Positions 41,061 through 50,003 of a stretch of 64,000 nucleotides of DNA are shown piece after piece; the stretch's first letter is position 1; every line of letters begins with the position of its first letter. This DNA is from Allomuricauda sp. CAU 1633 (lineage in GTDB: Bacteria; Bacteroidota; Bacteroidia; Flavobacteriales; Flavobacteriaceae). Made by a program: the position numbers and the translations under genes. The stretch covers positions 558,001-622,000 of the forward strand of contig NZ_JAFLNE010000002.1 of assembly GCF_017313225.1 (NCBI RefSeq). Reading direction: 5' to 3'. The notes below the pieces were generated by a model that was not told the origin of the DNA, made no database searches, and worked only from the letters and a program-made list of their open reading frames with translations.

Positions 41061-43466
41061 ATGGCAAAGATCAAACACCACAATTTTTTGAACACCGTAC
41101 ATGAAGTATTTACCGATGCCAAAAATGCAGGGGTGCTCCATCTGTATGCTGGGGGCAACTCCTTTTCGGGCAGGACCATTGAGGTCAAGGGCAGGGAACT
41201 GTACCATTTCGGGACCACGGGCTATCTGGGACTGGAACAGGATGTGCGGTTAAAGAGAGCGGCGATGGAAGCCATTGATAGGTACGGTACCCAATTCCCA
41301 TTGTCCAAATCCTATATTTCGAATCCCTTGTACAGGGAACTGGAGGAGTCCGTCAAAAAAATGTACGGGCAGCCCATTGTCATCACCAAGAACAGTACCC
41401 TTGGTCATATGGGGGTCATTCCCAGTGCGGTGGACGACGATGATGTGATCATTCTGGACCATCAGGTACATTGGAGCGTGCAGAATGCCGCCAAGATGCT
41501 CAAGACCCGGAGTGTTCCCATTGAGATGATACGTCACAACCATTTGGAAATGTTGGAGGACAAGATCAAGAAGTACCGTGATACGAAAAGGCACATTTGG
41601 TATATGGCCGATGGTATCTACTCGATGTTCGGGGACTATGCCCCGGTCAATGATTTGATGGTGCTTTCCAAAAAATATCCACAGCTCCATTTTTACTTTG
41701 ACGACGTGCATGGCATGAGTTGGGTGGGCAAAAACGGTACGGGCTATGTTTTGGACCAATTGGGCGAACTGCCCGAAAATGTCCTTTTGTTCGGGACCCT
41801 GAGCAAGACCTTTGGGGCCAGTGGGGCCGTATTGGCCTGTTCAAATCCACGGCTGTACGACAAGATCAAGACCTTTGGTGGACCGCTCACATTTTCGGCC
41901 CAATTGGAACCGGCCTCCGTGGCCGCAGCGATGGCCTCGGCCCAAATACATCTATCCCCCGAGATATATGAACTGCAAAAGGAACTGCGCAAGCGTATTG
42001 ATCACTTCAATGGATATCTGTCGGATACGGGACTGCCCCTTATCGACCAGAATGGATCCCCGGTCTTCTACATTGGAACAGGAATGCCCAAGACAGGGTA
42101 CAATTTTGTGAACCGTCTCATGCGGGAAGGGTATTTTGTGAACCTGGGGATATTCCCCGCGGTCCCTGTCAAGAACACAGGGGTCCGCATCACCATTTCG
42201 CGGCATAACCAACTGGAGGAGATAAAGACATTGGTGGAAGCCATTGAGCATCATTTTCCGAAGGCGCTGGAAGAGACCCATACGAATGCTGACCGGGTGT
42301 TCCATGCCTTTAAATTGGAACCCCGCATCAAAAGCGTTCAGAAAGTTGTGGATGGGCCACAAGTCGAAGTGTTGGAATCCATTGAGCAGGTGGACCGGGC
42401 GGAGTGGAACTGTTACTTGGGGGGACAGGGCGTCTATGATTGGGACGGTCTGAGGTTCTTGGAAGTGGTATTTCAGGGAAATGCGAAACCTGAGCACAAT
42501 TGGATGTTCCGGTATGTGATGATACGGGACAATAACGGGGTTCCCATTTTAGTGGTCTTTTTGTCCCTGTCCCTCTGGAAGGATGATATGCTGGCCGATG
42601 CCAAGGTGTCGCAGGCCATAGAAGAGGAGCGTTTGACCCATCCTTACCATCTGTCCTCACAGGTGCTTTCCATGGGATGCCTGTTCACTGAAGGATCCCA
42701 TATGTACTTTGACCCGTCCCATCAATGGTCGGGGCGGGCAAAGCATGCTCTCTTGGAATGGATGGAAACGCAGGAACGGAACTTGGGCGCCAAAATGACC
42801 GTGCTACGGGATTTTCCAAAGGAGACTCCTTGGAACGATACGTTGTATGGCCATGGGTTCTTGAGGGTACGAATGCCCAATTCCTGTGCCGTGCAACTTA
42901 AGGGAGCGGAATCCATCGAAACCTATGTGCAAGGCCTGTCGTCAAGGAACCGTAGGCATTTCAGAAAGGATATCAAGCCTTTTCTTGGACGGGTCAACAA
43001 ACAGGTACTTCCAAAACTTGACCGTTCACAGTTGGTACAGGTCAAAAAGCTGTTCGGGGAGGTACAGGCCAGAAATTTAGGCCTGAACACCTTCTCCTTT
43101 CCCGATTCCCTATTTGAACGAATGAACGAAAGCCCTTTATGGGAGTTCATCCTGTTGAACCCCCTTGATCAAACGAATAGGGTACTGGGGGTGATGTTCT
43201 GTTACAACAACATTGGTAAGGTATATGTACCGGCATTTGTGGGGATGGACTATTCCACATTGGAGGAGTATGCAACCTATCGGCAGTTGTTGTACCGGAC
43301 CATCGAACGTGCCATTGAACGGGGTTTTCCCAATATCGATTTTGGGATGACCGCCGCGTTTGAAAAAAGAAAACTCGGCGCTACGGTACAGGATAAGTAC
43401 GCCTACCTTCAGACCGATGACAATTTTATATTAGAACTGCTCGGGGTCATGGAGGGCCAACATTGA
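41061..43466 (+). CDS. Alpha-oxoamine synthase-like PLP enzyme fused to a GNAT-like acyltransferase
   Basis: 801 residues. Residues about 35-410 are a fold-type I PLP enzyme of the alpha-oxoamine synthase group (AONS, KBL, serine palmitoyltransferase, CqsA): FGTTGYLGLEQDVRLKRAAMEAIDRYGT near 50-77, DDVHG (214-218) in place of DEAHS, and the Schiff-base Lys249 in FGTLSKTFGASGA. These enzymes condense an acyl-CoA with an amino acid. Residues about 430-801 resemble FemAB/CelD-type GNAT acyltransferases (SSRNRRHFRKDIKPF; ERGFPNIDFGMTAAFEKRKLG). The product could be an N-acylated amino ketone or sphingoid/sulfonolipid-like lipid; this is inference. rteC begins 12 bases downstream, so the two are co-transcribed. 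Confidence 0.87.
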   Translation: MAKIKHHNFLNTVHEVFTDAKNAGVLHLYAGGNSFSGRTIEVKGRELYHFGTTGYLGLEQDVRLKRAAMEAIDRYGTQFPLSKSYISNPLYRELEESVKKMYGQPIVITKNSTLGHMGVIPSAVDDDDVIILDHQVHWSVQNAAKMLKTRSVPIEMIRHNHLEMLEDKIKKYRDTKRHIWYMADGIYSMFGDYAPVNDLMVLSKKYPQLHFYFDDVHGMSWVGKNGTGYVLDQLGELPENVLLFGTLSKTFGASGAVLACSNPRLYDKIKTFGGPLTFSAQLEPASVAAAMASAQIHLSPEIYELQKELRKRIDHFNGYLSDTGLPLIDQNGSPVFYIGTGMPKTGYNFVNRLMREGYFVNLGIFPAVPVKNTGVRITISRHNQLEEIKTLVEAIEHHFPKALEETHTNADRVFHAFKLEPRIKSVQKVVDGPQVEVLESIEQVDRAEWNCYLGGQGVYDWDGLRFLEVVFQGNAKPEHNWMFRYVMIRDNNGVPILVVFLSLSLWKDDMLADAKVSQAIEEERLTHPYHLSSQVLSMGCLFTEGSHMYFDPSHQWSGRAKHALLEWMETQERNLGAKMTVLRDFPKETPWNDTLYGHGFLRVRMPNSCAVQLKGAESIETYVQGLSSRNRRHFRKDIKPFLGRVNKQVLPKLDRSQLVQVKKLFGEVQARNLGLNTFSFPDSLFERMNESPLWEFILLNPLDQTNRVLGVMFCYNNIGKVYVPAFVGMDYSTLEEYATYRQLLYRTIERAIERGFPNIDFGMTAAFEKRKLGATVQDKYAYLQTDDNFILELLGVMEGQH

Positions 43467-43478
43467 GGGGAAGCTGTC

Positions 43479-44318
43479 ATGAAATACCAAAAGCTGCTAT
43501 CTGAATTCGAGGCGCAATTGGATGCACTGGAAAATGGGAACGGGGATGTCCTCTTCAAAGCGGAAAAGGGAATCGTGCTGGTGGAGAAGAGTATCCGGAA
43601 GCTGCAAAAACAAATTGCGGGGAAGACCTTTGTCACCCAAGCGGATGAAATCTATTTCTTCAAGCACGTCAAGCCCCAGATATTCAGCAAACTGATCTAT
43701 TATGTCAAGCTCTTCAATATCGAGAGCAAACGCCCACGAGGGAAGAACCCTTCCCAGATCAAATACCTCCAGCACCAGATCGATAAGTTCCAGACCTTTT
43801 TCAACGATAACCTTGAATTCTATAATTATTACCGCCGTGGTGCCATGTCACTGGACGAACGGTATTTTGTCAGGGGCAACCGAGATCTGCGGCTTCCCCT
43901 AGAATCTTTCCACTTTTTGATCGATGACCAGTTCTCGACCTGTCAGGACGGGACCGTGGCCACCATTATGGCCTATGATATGCTCATCGTATACCTGAGA
44001 AAAGAAGTGGATGACCTGAACAATTCCCTCGAACCCCAAAAGAACACACCTATGGAAAAACCCTCTAAATTATTCTGGACCGGTAGCAAGACCGACCTGA
44101 TCGAACTGCTCTACGCACTCCATGCCAGTAGTTCCATCAATAGTGGAACAGTGGACATCAAGGAACTGGCTTCCCATTTTGAACATTTTTACAATGTGGA
44201 CCTCGGCAATTACTACCATACCTTTATCGATATACGCTCCAGGAAAAGTAGCAAGACCCGCTTTTTGGACAAGCTCATCGAGATGCTGAACCAACGGATG
44301 GATTCCTTGGATGAGTGA
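43479..44318 (+). CDS. rteC: RteC-family excision regulator
   Basis: 279 residues. The C-terminal part (about 200-279: FWTGSKTDLIELLYALHASSSINSG, then FEHFYNVDLGNYYHTFIDIRSRKSSKTRFLDKLIEMLNQRMD) is the RteC signature. In CTnDOT, RteC binds an inverted repeat upstream of the excision operon and activates it. Here an excisionase-like gene lies 282 bases downstream and two identical palindromes occupy the gap. No RteA/RteB two-component pair is present; the gene instead shares an operon with the oxoamine synthase fusion, which suggests a different input signal. Confidence 0.92.
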   Translation: MKYQKLLSEFEAQLDALENGNGDVLFKAEKGIVLVEKSIRKLQKQIAGKTFVTQADEIYFFKHVKPQIFSKLIYYVKLFNIESKRPRGKNPSQIKYLQHQIDKFQTFFNDNLEFYNYYRRGAMSLDERYFVRGNRDLRLPLESFHFLIDDQFSTCQDGTVATIMAYDMLIVYLRKEVDDLNNSLEPQKNTPMEKPSKLFWTGSKTDLIELLYALHASSSINSGTVDIKELASHFEHFYNVDLGNYYHTFIDIRSRKSSKTRFLDKLIEMLNQRMDSLDE

Positions 44319-44330
44319 GATACATTTTTT

Positions 44331-44352
44331 CCCAAGTTGGTACCAACTTGGG
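44331..44352. promoter_or_regulatory. Perfect palindrome after rteC (copy 1)
   Basis: CCAAGTTGGTACCAACTTGG with one extra C and G at the ends, making 22 bp, 12 bases after the rteC stop. It is flanked by T-runs (TTTTTT before, ATTTTTG after), so it could also terminate the rteC transcript (9-bp stem, GTAC loop). The same 20 bp recur at 44469. Confidence 0.75.
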
Positions 44353-44468
44353 AATTTTTGTTTGGTATCATTTTGATGCCCAATATTCCGAATTATTGTT
44401 TTAATGTTGTTTGCAGTGTGGCTCAAAACCAACCGGATAGCACCCTATTTTATTAAAAAAAATCGTTA

Positions 44469-44488
44469 CCAAGTTGGTACCAACTTGG
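44469..44488. promoter_or_regulatory. Perfect palindrome upstream of the excisionase-like gene (copy 2)
   Basis: CCAAGTTGGTACCAACTTGG, identical to copy 1, 137 bp between centres. It has no useful T-run, lies 113 bases before the excisionase-like ATG, and is therefore an operator candidate rather than a terminator. RteC is the obvious candidate ligand. Confidence 0.75.
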
Positions 44489-44600
44489 GATATTATTCGA
44501 AAAAGCTTTTTCAGTTTTGTACTTGAAAGTCAAATCTGTGGAAGGGCCGCCAAATGAAATTAAAGTAGTATGGTGGTCCTTCTTTTAAAAATACAAAATT

Positions 44601-44879
44601 ATGGGAGCAACCATCATCACAACTGAAGATTTAAGAGAATTCAAAATGGAACTCTTGGATGATATCAAGGAGCTGATACAAAAGGAAAACGGAGACCACA
44701 ACAAGAAATGGCTCAAATCAAACGAAGTAAGGGAACTATTGGGGATTTCCCCGGGGACCCTCCAGAACCTCCGTGTCAATGGTACACTGCCCTATACCAA
44801 GATAGGCGGGGTTCTGTATTATGAGTACCATGAAATCATGGAAGTTCTTGAAAGGAACAAGATCCATAACCGAATCTAA
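44601..44879 (+). CDS. Excisionase-like helix-turn-helix protein
   Basis: 92 residues. A helical N-terminus (about 8-35) is followed by a MerR/excisionase-type winged HTH: WLKSNEVRELLGISPGTLQNLRVNGTLPYTKIGGVLYY (about 41-78). Such proteins bend DNA at att sites (Xis) or regulate the excision operon. It lies directly downstream of the paired palindromes and starts an operon with a replication-type protein and an ATPase. The inverted TTTGACTTTC decamer found near attL lies 67 bases upstream. Confidence 0.88.
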   Translation: MGATIITTEDLREFKMELLDDIKELIQKENGDHNKKWLKSNEVRELLGISPGTLQNLRVNGTLPYTKIGGVLYYEYHEIMEVLERNKIHNRI

Positions 44880-44882
44880 GTT

Positions 44883-45422
44883 TTGGAGGAAATCAATTAT
44901 ATCAGACATTTGAACGGGGTCTTTGGCCAGTTTGCCAAGGATGGCCGTTTGAACCCAACCCATATCAGCCTCTATATGGCCCTCTTCCAACTATGGAACT
45001 ACAAACTGTTCCGGGAATCGTTCCATGTGGATAGGGAAGAAGCCATGGATATGGCAAAAATCGGCTCCAAATCCACCTATCACCGCTGTATCAAGGAGCT
45101 CTCCCATTGGAGCTACATCAGGTATGCCCCATCCCATAATCCCTATAAGGGAAGCAAGATCAAGATGTTCAATTTCGGGACAAGTGATGGACAAGCACCG
45201 TACCCGGACCATCCCAAAAATGGGACAAGTAATGGACAAGCACTGGTACCTAACAACAAACCAGTACAAACCCCTGAAAACAATAAAAACGATTTCAAAC
45301 AGAAAAAAAATAATAAAAAACAATCCAGTTCCAAGAAAACATTGGCAAAACAGGATGGCACTGTTCCAAATGGGGACAACCTTAGGACCAGTAGGGACAA
45401 AGACTACAATCAACCACTTTGA
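44883..45422 (+). CDS. Replication-initiation/regulator-like protein, TTG start
   Basis: 179 residues. No ATG is near the beginning of the conserved part; a TTG at 44883, four bases after the excisionase-like stop, gives the full product MEEINYIRHLNGVFG. The first 100 residues look like the winged-helix domain of replication proteins in Bacteroidota mobile elements (LNPTHISLYMALFQLWN ... ARSTYHRCIKEL-type helix at SKSTYHRCIKELSHW). The remainder is low-complexity, with a repeated GTSxGQA segment and a Lys/Asn-rich stretch. Its stop overlaps the ATPase start (TTGA), implying tight coupling. Confidence 0.75.
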   Translation: MEEINYIRHLNGVFGQFAKDGRLNPTHISLYMALFQLWNYKLFRESFHVDREEAMDMAKIGSKSTYHRCIKELSHWSYIRYAPSHNPYKGSKIKMFNFGTSDGQAPYPDHPKNGTSNGQALVPNNKPVQTPENNKNDFKQKKNNKKQSSSKKTLAKQDGTVPNGDNLRTSRDKDYNQPL

Positions 45423-46081
45423 AGTACAGTGCACCACATATCATCACAGAGGGCAGTTCCCAGTATGAATTGGGATTTCTTAAAGGACGTGAAATCCAAT
45501 ATGATTTTGAAAAGATTTTGACCTATCTCGATGCCAAGGGTAAATTGGTGTTCGGCAAAAAGTTCAAGATCTATCGTGAAGATCGTGAAATCTTGTATAA
45601 GCTCAGTCTTTATTTTATCCGAGACAAGGATCGGTGCGAACAATTGGGCATTGATGTGGATAAAGGATTACTGTTGTCGGGCCCCGTGGGATGCGGTAAA
45701 ACCAGTCTGATGAAACTTTTGAAGCTTATGGTACCGCATAGGAAACCCTATGAGGTTATCCCGAGTCGCAATATTGTGTTTGCCTTCAACCATTTGGGAT
45801 TTAAGATCATTGGGGACTATGGGAATTCCCATTCTTTTTGTTTTGATGACCTAGGGGTGGAGCCCGACGGGGTTCATTTTGGTAAAGAATGCAACGTGCT
45901 CGCGGAAATATTGTTGTCACGTTATGAATTGTTCATGGGTCATCGTATCAGAACCCATGCTACCACCAACCTGAATGCCCGAGAGCTCGAGGAACGCTAT
46001 GGCAATCGAGTGCGGTCACGCATGCGGGAGCTATTTAATTTGGTCGCATTCAATGGAAATAGTAGGGATAAGAGAAACTGA
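45419..46081 (+). CDS. DnaC/IstB-like AAA+ ATPase, TTG start
   Basis: 220 residues from a TTG that overlaps the previous stop. Walker A is GPVGCGKTS (88-96, Lys94) and Walker B is FCFDDLG (about 140-146); a sensor-like ATTNLNARELEERYG and RSRMRELFNLVAF with a possible Arg finger follow. It resembles helicase-loader or IstB-type ATPases and may work with the upstream replication-type protein in copying the excised ICE. It converges with a minus-strand operon 7 bases away. Confidence 0.8.
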   Translation: MKYSAPHIITEGSSQYELGFLKGREIQYDFEKILTYLDAKGKLVFGKKFKIYREDREILYKLSLYFIRDKDRCEQLGIDVDKGLLLSGPVGCGKTSLMKLLKLMVPHRKPYEVIPSRNIVFAFNHLGFKIIGDYGNSHSFCFDDLGVEPDGVHFGKECNVLAEILLSRYELFMGHRIRTHATTNLNARELEERYGNRVRSRMRELFNLVAFNGNSRDKRN

Positions 46082-46087
46082 AAAGGT

Positions 46088-46735
46088 TCATTTGGCAGCC
46101 ATTTCATATACAGCTAAAATGTTTTCAAGGAACAGATTCAAGATAAGTACCGCCGCTGCATAAATTACAAAGGTTCCCAGTAATCGTACCCATGGAAGCG
46201 ATGCATTTGCCCTAATATAAACTTCATCAAAATACTCTTTTTGTTTGTTTAGGTATGCTTCCTTTTGAAAGCTTACAAATCTTGGGTCTGTCTGACTATC
46301 CTTGTATAATTTCAATAATTGCTCGGTTTCATTTTGGTCCATTTTGTTCAGTTTGCCTTGTTCGACCAAATAAAGTGTAGGATAACCCGATTCATTGAAT
46401 TGCGAATAATTCCTAAACTCCTTTACAATGTGGGGGCAACTGGCCATGTATATCATATTGGCCAAGATAAAAAGAAGACCCACGGCAAAAAGTACATACC
46501 ATCGGAACGGAAATTCTAAGTTTATCGGAATGGGCTCCATGGAAATGAGGTCAAAAGAAATTTCAGGTGGAACATTTTCTAAAAGTTTGGCAAGCATTGG
46601 AATAATAAAAAACCAGATATAACTCTGCTTTGCAATCTTACTGTTACCTATTCTTTCAATGGCCGTCCACTTTAAAAGCACCTTTTCCCTAAGGAACTTT
46701 TTTATTGAAAATTTGTTGGTCGTCGCTTTTGTCAT
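46088..46735 (-). CDS. Hypothetical two-helix membrane protein
   Basis: 215 residues. Predicted membrane segments lie near 40-58 (SYIWFFIIPMLAKLLENV), 78-98 (WYVLFAVGLLFILANMIYMA) and 185-205 (LLGTFVIYAAAVLILNLFL), with a charged helical stretch between (about 110-175). I do not recognise the family. It is the last gene of a three-gene minus-strand set with a 50-residue protein and a membrane patatin. Confidence 0.7.
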   Translation of the reverse strand: MTKATTNKFSIKKFLREKVLLKWTAIERIGNSKIAKQSYIWFFIIPMLAKLLENVPPEISFDLISMEPIPINLEFPFRWYVLFAVGLLFILANMIYMASCPHIVKEFRNYSQFNESGYPTLYLVEQGKLNKMDQNETEQLLKLYKDSQTDPRFVSFQKEAYLNKQKEYFDEVYIRANASLPWVRLLGTFVIYAAAVLILNLFLENILAVYEMAAK

Positions 46736-46764
46736 GGTATCATAGAATTGAGATTTTGAAGGTG

Positions 46765-46917
46765 TCAGGTCTTTGTCATGGCCTGTGCAAAAGCGATATC
46801 ATTTTCGCTGTTGACTGTCATGGACACTCCTTCCAGGGACCAATCAATATTTAGGTGTTCTTCAACCAATGAGGCCAACACCTCACGATCGGTATGTAAT
46901 AAAACTTTATATTTCAT
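46765..46917 (-). CDS. Small hypothetical protein, 50 residues
   Basis: ATG at 46917, stop TGA at 46767-46765. The product MKYKVLLHTDREVLASLVEE continues with HLNIDWSLEGVSMTVNSEND and ends IAFAQAMTKT. No signal peptide or membrane helix; predicted beta-alpha fold. It lies 36 bases after the patatin gene and 29 bases before the membrane protein gene, on the same strand. Position in the operon is the main reason to accept it. It could be a small regulator or immunity-like protein for the lipase; that is speculation. Confidence 0.6.
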   Translation of the reverse strand: MKYKVLLHTDREVLASLVEEHLNIDWSLEGVSMTVNSENDIAFAQAMTKT

Positions 46918-46953
46918 TTGACTTTTGGTTTATACATTTGTTTAAGCCTAATT

Positions 46954-49311
46954 TCAGTCTTCAATTTCCTGCAACAGCCTTTTAAGTTTTGCCATTGCCT
47001 CTTTGTTGTCGGCAAGGTTCTCCTCCATGGCCTGAATCACTGTTCTTGACAAATGGCGTCCTAAGGGCAATTCTGGGGTGACCTCTTTGCCAACAGTACT
47101 AGTAAGTTGTAACGCTTCCCTGGTCTCCTTGTCCAAAATGATGGTAACCTTTTTTGACTCCACGAGATATTCGTCACCAAAAGTCTTTTTCATTTCCTCT
47201 GCTTGCCAAAAGGTCGCATTAAGTACCCCTACCGCAGGTGCCACAATCTGTGCCCTATAGGGAACCGAGTCTTGGTCTGATGGCTTCTTTTTATTGGAAT
47301 CCATGTTGCCAATGGTCAGGAAAAGGGGACACATTTTATCACGGATGTCCTTAAAGTCCGGATCATTCTTTACGATAGCCTCAAAGGCATTGTAAAGTCT
47401 TCTTGTGACCGTTCCGCCAATATTGTCATAATAACCTGCATCCATAAACTGTCCTACCCCTTTTACCCTTCCCACCGGACTTAAAAATGGGAAGCGTGCG
47501 GACAGGGACATCGCCGTTGAATATTTTATGGATTTGGATTTATGTAAACTATCCCTGTTGAAATCGTTTAAAAAATCATTGAACACATTGAGATTTCTAT
47601 AATCCTTGGAAAAGTCCACTGGGCTTATCAAGGAGTAGTTACCTTTTTGGACATTTACGGTGTTGATAATGAGTAGGGGTGGGGTCCCAAGAGTGCTTGG
47701 GGGCTGTTTGGACAAAAATTCCTCACCAAGGTCGATGTCCTTGAAAACCGCCGAATAACCCTTCTCCCATTCAAGTTCCAATAAACTTGACCTATCACAA
47801 AAATCCCAAATACCTAGGATGCTCTGAAAGAAATCCCTTCCCAAGAGTGCTGCAACCGAAGTGGATAGGTAATCGTTAAAGTATATGCTACTTGCCTTAT
47901 AGGTGAATACGTCACCCTTTGGGTTTTTTAAATTTATGGTATCGTTCTTATGATAGTTATGCGATGCAACGGCATAGAACATGGCATTGCCTACCATTCC
48001 CCCTGATGCGCCGGTCATGGAAAAAAGATTTCGGTCAAAATAAGCTTTGTTCTCCTCATAAAGATAACTGTTGACCAAAAATGCCCATAGTCCCGCCCTG
48101 GATCCACCCCCTTCGGAGGAGACAAAAACAACAATGAACGGTTTTTCGTGGCTATGGGCCTCTATTGAGGGCCTTCGTTCCTGTATCCATTGTTTGATAT
48201 AGGTCTCCAAGGAAGGCCTTTTGGTGTATTCAATGGTCTTCGCTGTGGTACTGACATCATAATGGTCAAAATTGCTCTTTGAGGCAGTCATGATGCCCAC
48301 GGTCACCAATGCCAAAAGGGTCATGGAAACCACCGGAAGCCCTGTCTTTTTTCCCAAGGCCCTGAGCATGGTCAGCAAAGTGAAAATACTCAGCAAACAG
48401 ACATTTATGGTGGTCAGGGGATTGAGCTCGATATTCGTCGGAATCCTGGGTTCAACCAATAGGGCACAGTAAAACAAGAAGGTCGCTACCATTATTGACA
48501 GGACCAAGTGGCCCCCGAACCTATATTTAATACGAAGTATGATCTTGGAATATGAGGTTGTCACCAGGAAGAACAGGAAGGCCAAAAACAAAAGCGAGAA
48601 AAACAACCGAATTAGATCATCGTCGTTTCCTCCTTCATTGAAGAATCCCAATAGGGTTATTCCTAGCACTAAGATGACTGCAAGTAGGAAGGGGTACCAG
48701 TCATGGCCCCCAGCCTTGACCATAATGGCATTCAAGGCATTGGAAATGTCTTGGTTAAGGGATAGTATCAGGGGAATCATGGCGACCAGGAATAATTTAC
48801 CCGCCGTGTTGTCGATATTCGTGGCCTGTATCTCAAAGAACGAGTTTAAGGAGGCAAAAGCGGTAATTAAGATCAATATGGTGCCCAAAACCTTGGGAAG
48901 CATCCTTTTGATAAAGTTCTCCGGTGTCTCTGATTCCCTGAGGTCTTTTTTGTGGGACATCAGTGTTTTGTTGTCCATGGACAAAAGGGGGCGTAAAACC
49001 TTCTCTTTGCTATCAAGCGCCATGAGGGATTCCTTGAACCCTTCCGTTGAATCACTGAAATCATGTGCGTTGCCCACAAGAAAGGCAAAGACCACAAGAC
49101 TCGAAAAGAAGAATGTAGTAGCGACCCAATGGTTCTCACTTTGGTTCAAAATCATCAGCAGATCCTTCGTTTGGGGAAATTGCCACAAAAGGATGTATAG
49201 CAATACAAGGAAGAAAATCGAGACCCCATGACTTGGTAGCTGGGAAATAATCATTTTTAACCATTCACTTAAATAGCGAACGAACCGCCATACTTGATGC
49301 AATGTTTTCAT
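46954..49311 (-). CDS. Membrane-anchored patatin-like phospholipase
   Basis: 785 residues. The N-terminal half holds about eight membrane helices (near 30-48, 62-80, 140-158, 172-186, 205-223, 236-255, 268-286, 302-340). The C-terminal half is a patatin lipase: oxyanion motif SSEGGGSRAGLW (398-409), nucleophile Ser436 in GASGG (434-438), and Asp624 in DAGYYDN, completing the Ser-Asp dyad. It would hydrolyse membrane lipids from the cytoplasmic side. It heads a three-gene operon between replication and transfer modules, a cargo position. A role in phage defence, in toxicity to competitors or in lipid remodelling is possible. Confidence 0.85.
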   Translation of the reverse strand: MKTLHQVWRFVRYLSEWLKMIISQLPSHGVSIFFLVLLYILLWQFPQTKDLLMILNQSENHWVATTFFFSSLVVFAFLVGNAHDFSDSTEGFKESLMALDSKEKVLRPLLSMDNKTLMSHKKDLRESETPENFIKRMLPKVLGTILILITAFASLNSFFEIQATNIDNTAGKLFLVAMIPLILSLNQDISNALNAIMVKAGGHDWYPFLLAVILVLGITLLGFFNEGGNDDDLIRLFFSLLFLAFLFFLVTTSYSKIILRIKYRFGGHLVLSIMVATFLFYCALLVEPRIPTNIELNPLTTINVCLLSIFTLLTMLRALGKKTGLPVVSMTLLALVTVGIMTASKSNFDHYDVSTTAKTIEYTKRPSLETYIKQWIQERRPSIEAHSHEKPFIVVFVSSEGGGSRAGLWAFLVNSYLYEENKAYFDRNLFSMTGASGGMVGNAMFYAVASHNYHKNDTINLKNPKGDVFTYKASSIYFNDYLSTSVAALLGRDFFQSILGIWDFCDRSSLLELEWEKGYSAVFKDIDLGEEFLSKQPPSTLGTPPLLIINTVNVQKGNYSLISPVDFSKDYRNLNVFNDFLNDFNRDSLHKSKSIKYSTAMSLSARFPFLSPVGRVKGVGQFMDAGYYDNIGGTVTRRLYNAFEAIVKNDPDFKDIRDKMCPLFLTIGNMDSNKKKPSDQDSVPYRAQIVAPAVGVLNATFWQAEEMKKTFGDEYLVESKKVTIILDKETREALQLTSTVGKEVTPELPLGRHLSRTVIQAMEENLADNKEAMAKLKRLLQEIED

Positions 49312-49715
49312 TATGGATAGCCTGAACAGCGTTCTGGAAAAAGCTGCTTGTCATATATGTTCACAAAAACAAGGGGGATGTCTAAATATAAGATTTTTTT
49401 TAAATAACTGAATATTAGATTTTTAAAGTATGAAATAACCCTAGAAACATTTTTAGGCAATTGGTCGCAGCAGTAAATTTCTAAGTGACATTGATGGAAA
49501 AAGAATGATTGACCTTAGGGAAAGAAAAGGACAGTCTTTGCTATCAACACAGTGTTCCACGAAATCCATTTAATATGAGGTCAAGTAAAGACAATTACAT
49601 CCATATGGAAACAATATTAATTTTATACACAAATATCTGATATTCAGATATATGAATCAATATTACTGTTACTTTTCACATATCAAAAATCGTCCAGTAA
49701 TCAAACATTTACGAT
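49312..49715. other. 404-base divergent promoter region, patatin operon / tra operon
   Basis: AT-rich and gene-free. It contains the palindrome at 49633-49651 and a near-consensus -7 box TACTTTTC about 50 bases before traE. I see nothing else of note. Confidence 0.6.
49633..49651. promoter_or_regulatory. Palindrome ATATCTGA-tat-TCAGATAT upstream of tra operon
   Basis: Perfect 8-bp arms around TAT, 65 bases before the traE-like start codon. It is a candidate operator for the transfer operon. Confidence 0.5.
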
Positions 49716-50003
49716 ATGCGAAAACCTTTTTTAATTACCCTATTGTTTCTTTTTACTTCGAGTGCCCTTTTAGCCCAAATCGGTGGCATTGAGGATTCGG
49801 TCAATGATATTTCGGATACCATCCGGGCCATCTTCCCCATCATTTTAGGGGTCATCTTCTTGGTGGGCTTCCTATTCAATGCCGGTCATTTTTTTGGCGA
49901 GAACGCAGACTTAAAAAAGGGGATTACACGTGTCCTGGTCTTTGTCTTGATTGCCGGGGCCGTTGTGGGCATCTTTACCTATCTCATAGGAATCGTGGTC
50001 TGA
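49716..50003 (+). CDS. traE: TraE-like conjugation protein (DUF4134)
   Basis: 95 residues: signal peptide about 1-20 (ending LLAQ), then two membrane helices (about 37-55 and 71-92). This is the size and layout of DUF4134/TraE proteins, the VirB2 or VirB3-like pilin-related subunit that opens CTnDOT-type tra operons. The stop shares a base with the start of traF (TGATG), so translation is coupled. Confidence 0.88.
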   Translation: MRKPFLITLLFLFTSSALLAQIGGIEDSVNDISDTIRAIFPIILGVIFLVGFLFNAGHFFGENADLKKGITRVLVFVLIAGAVVGIFTYLIGIVV

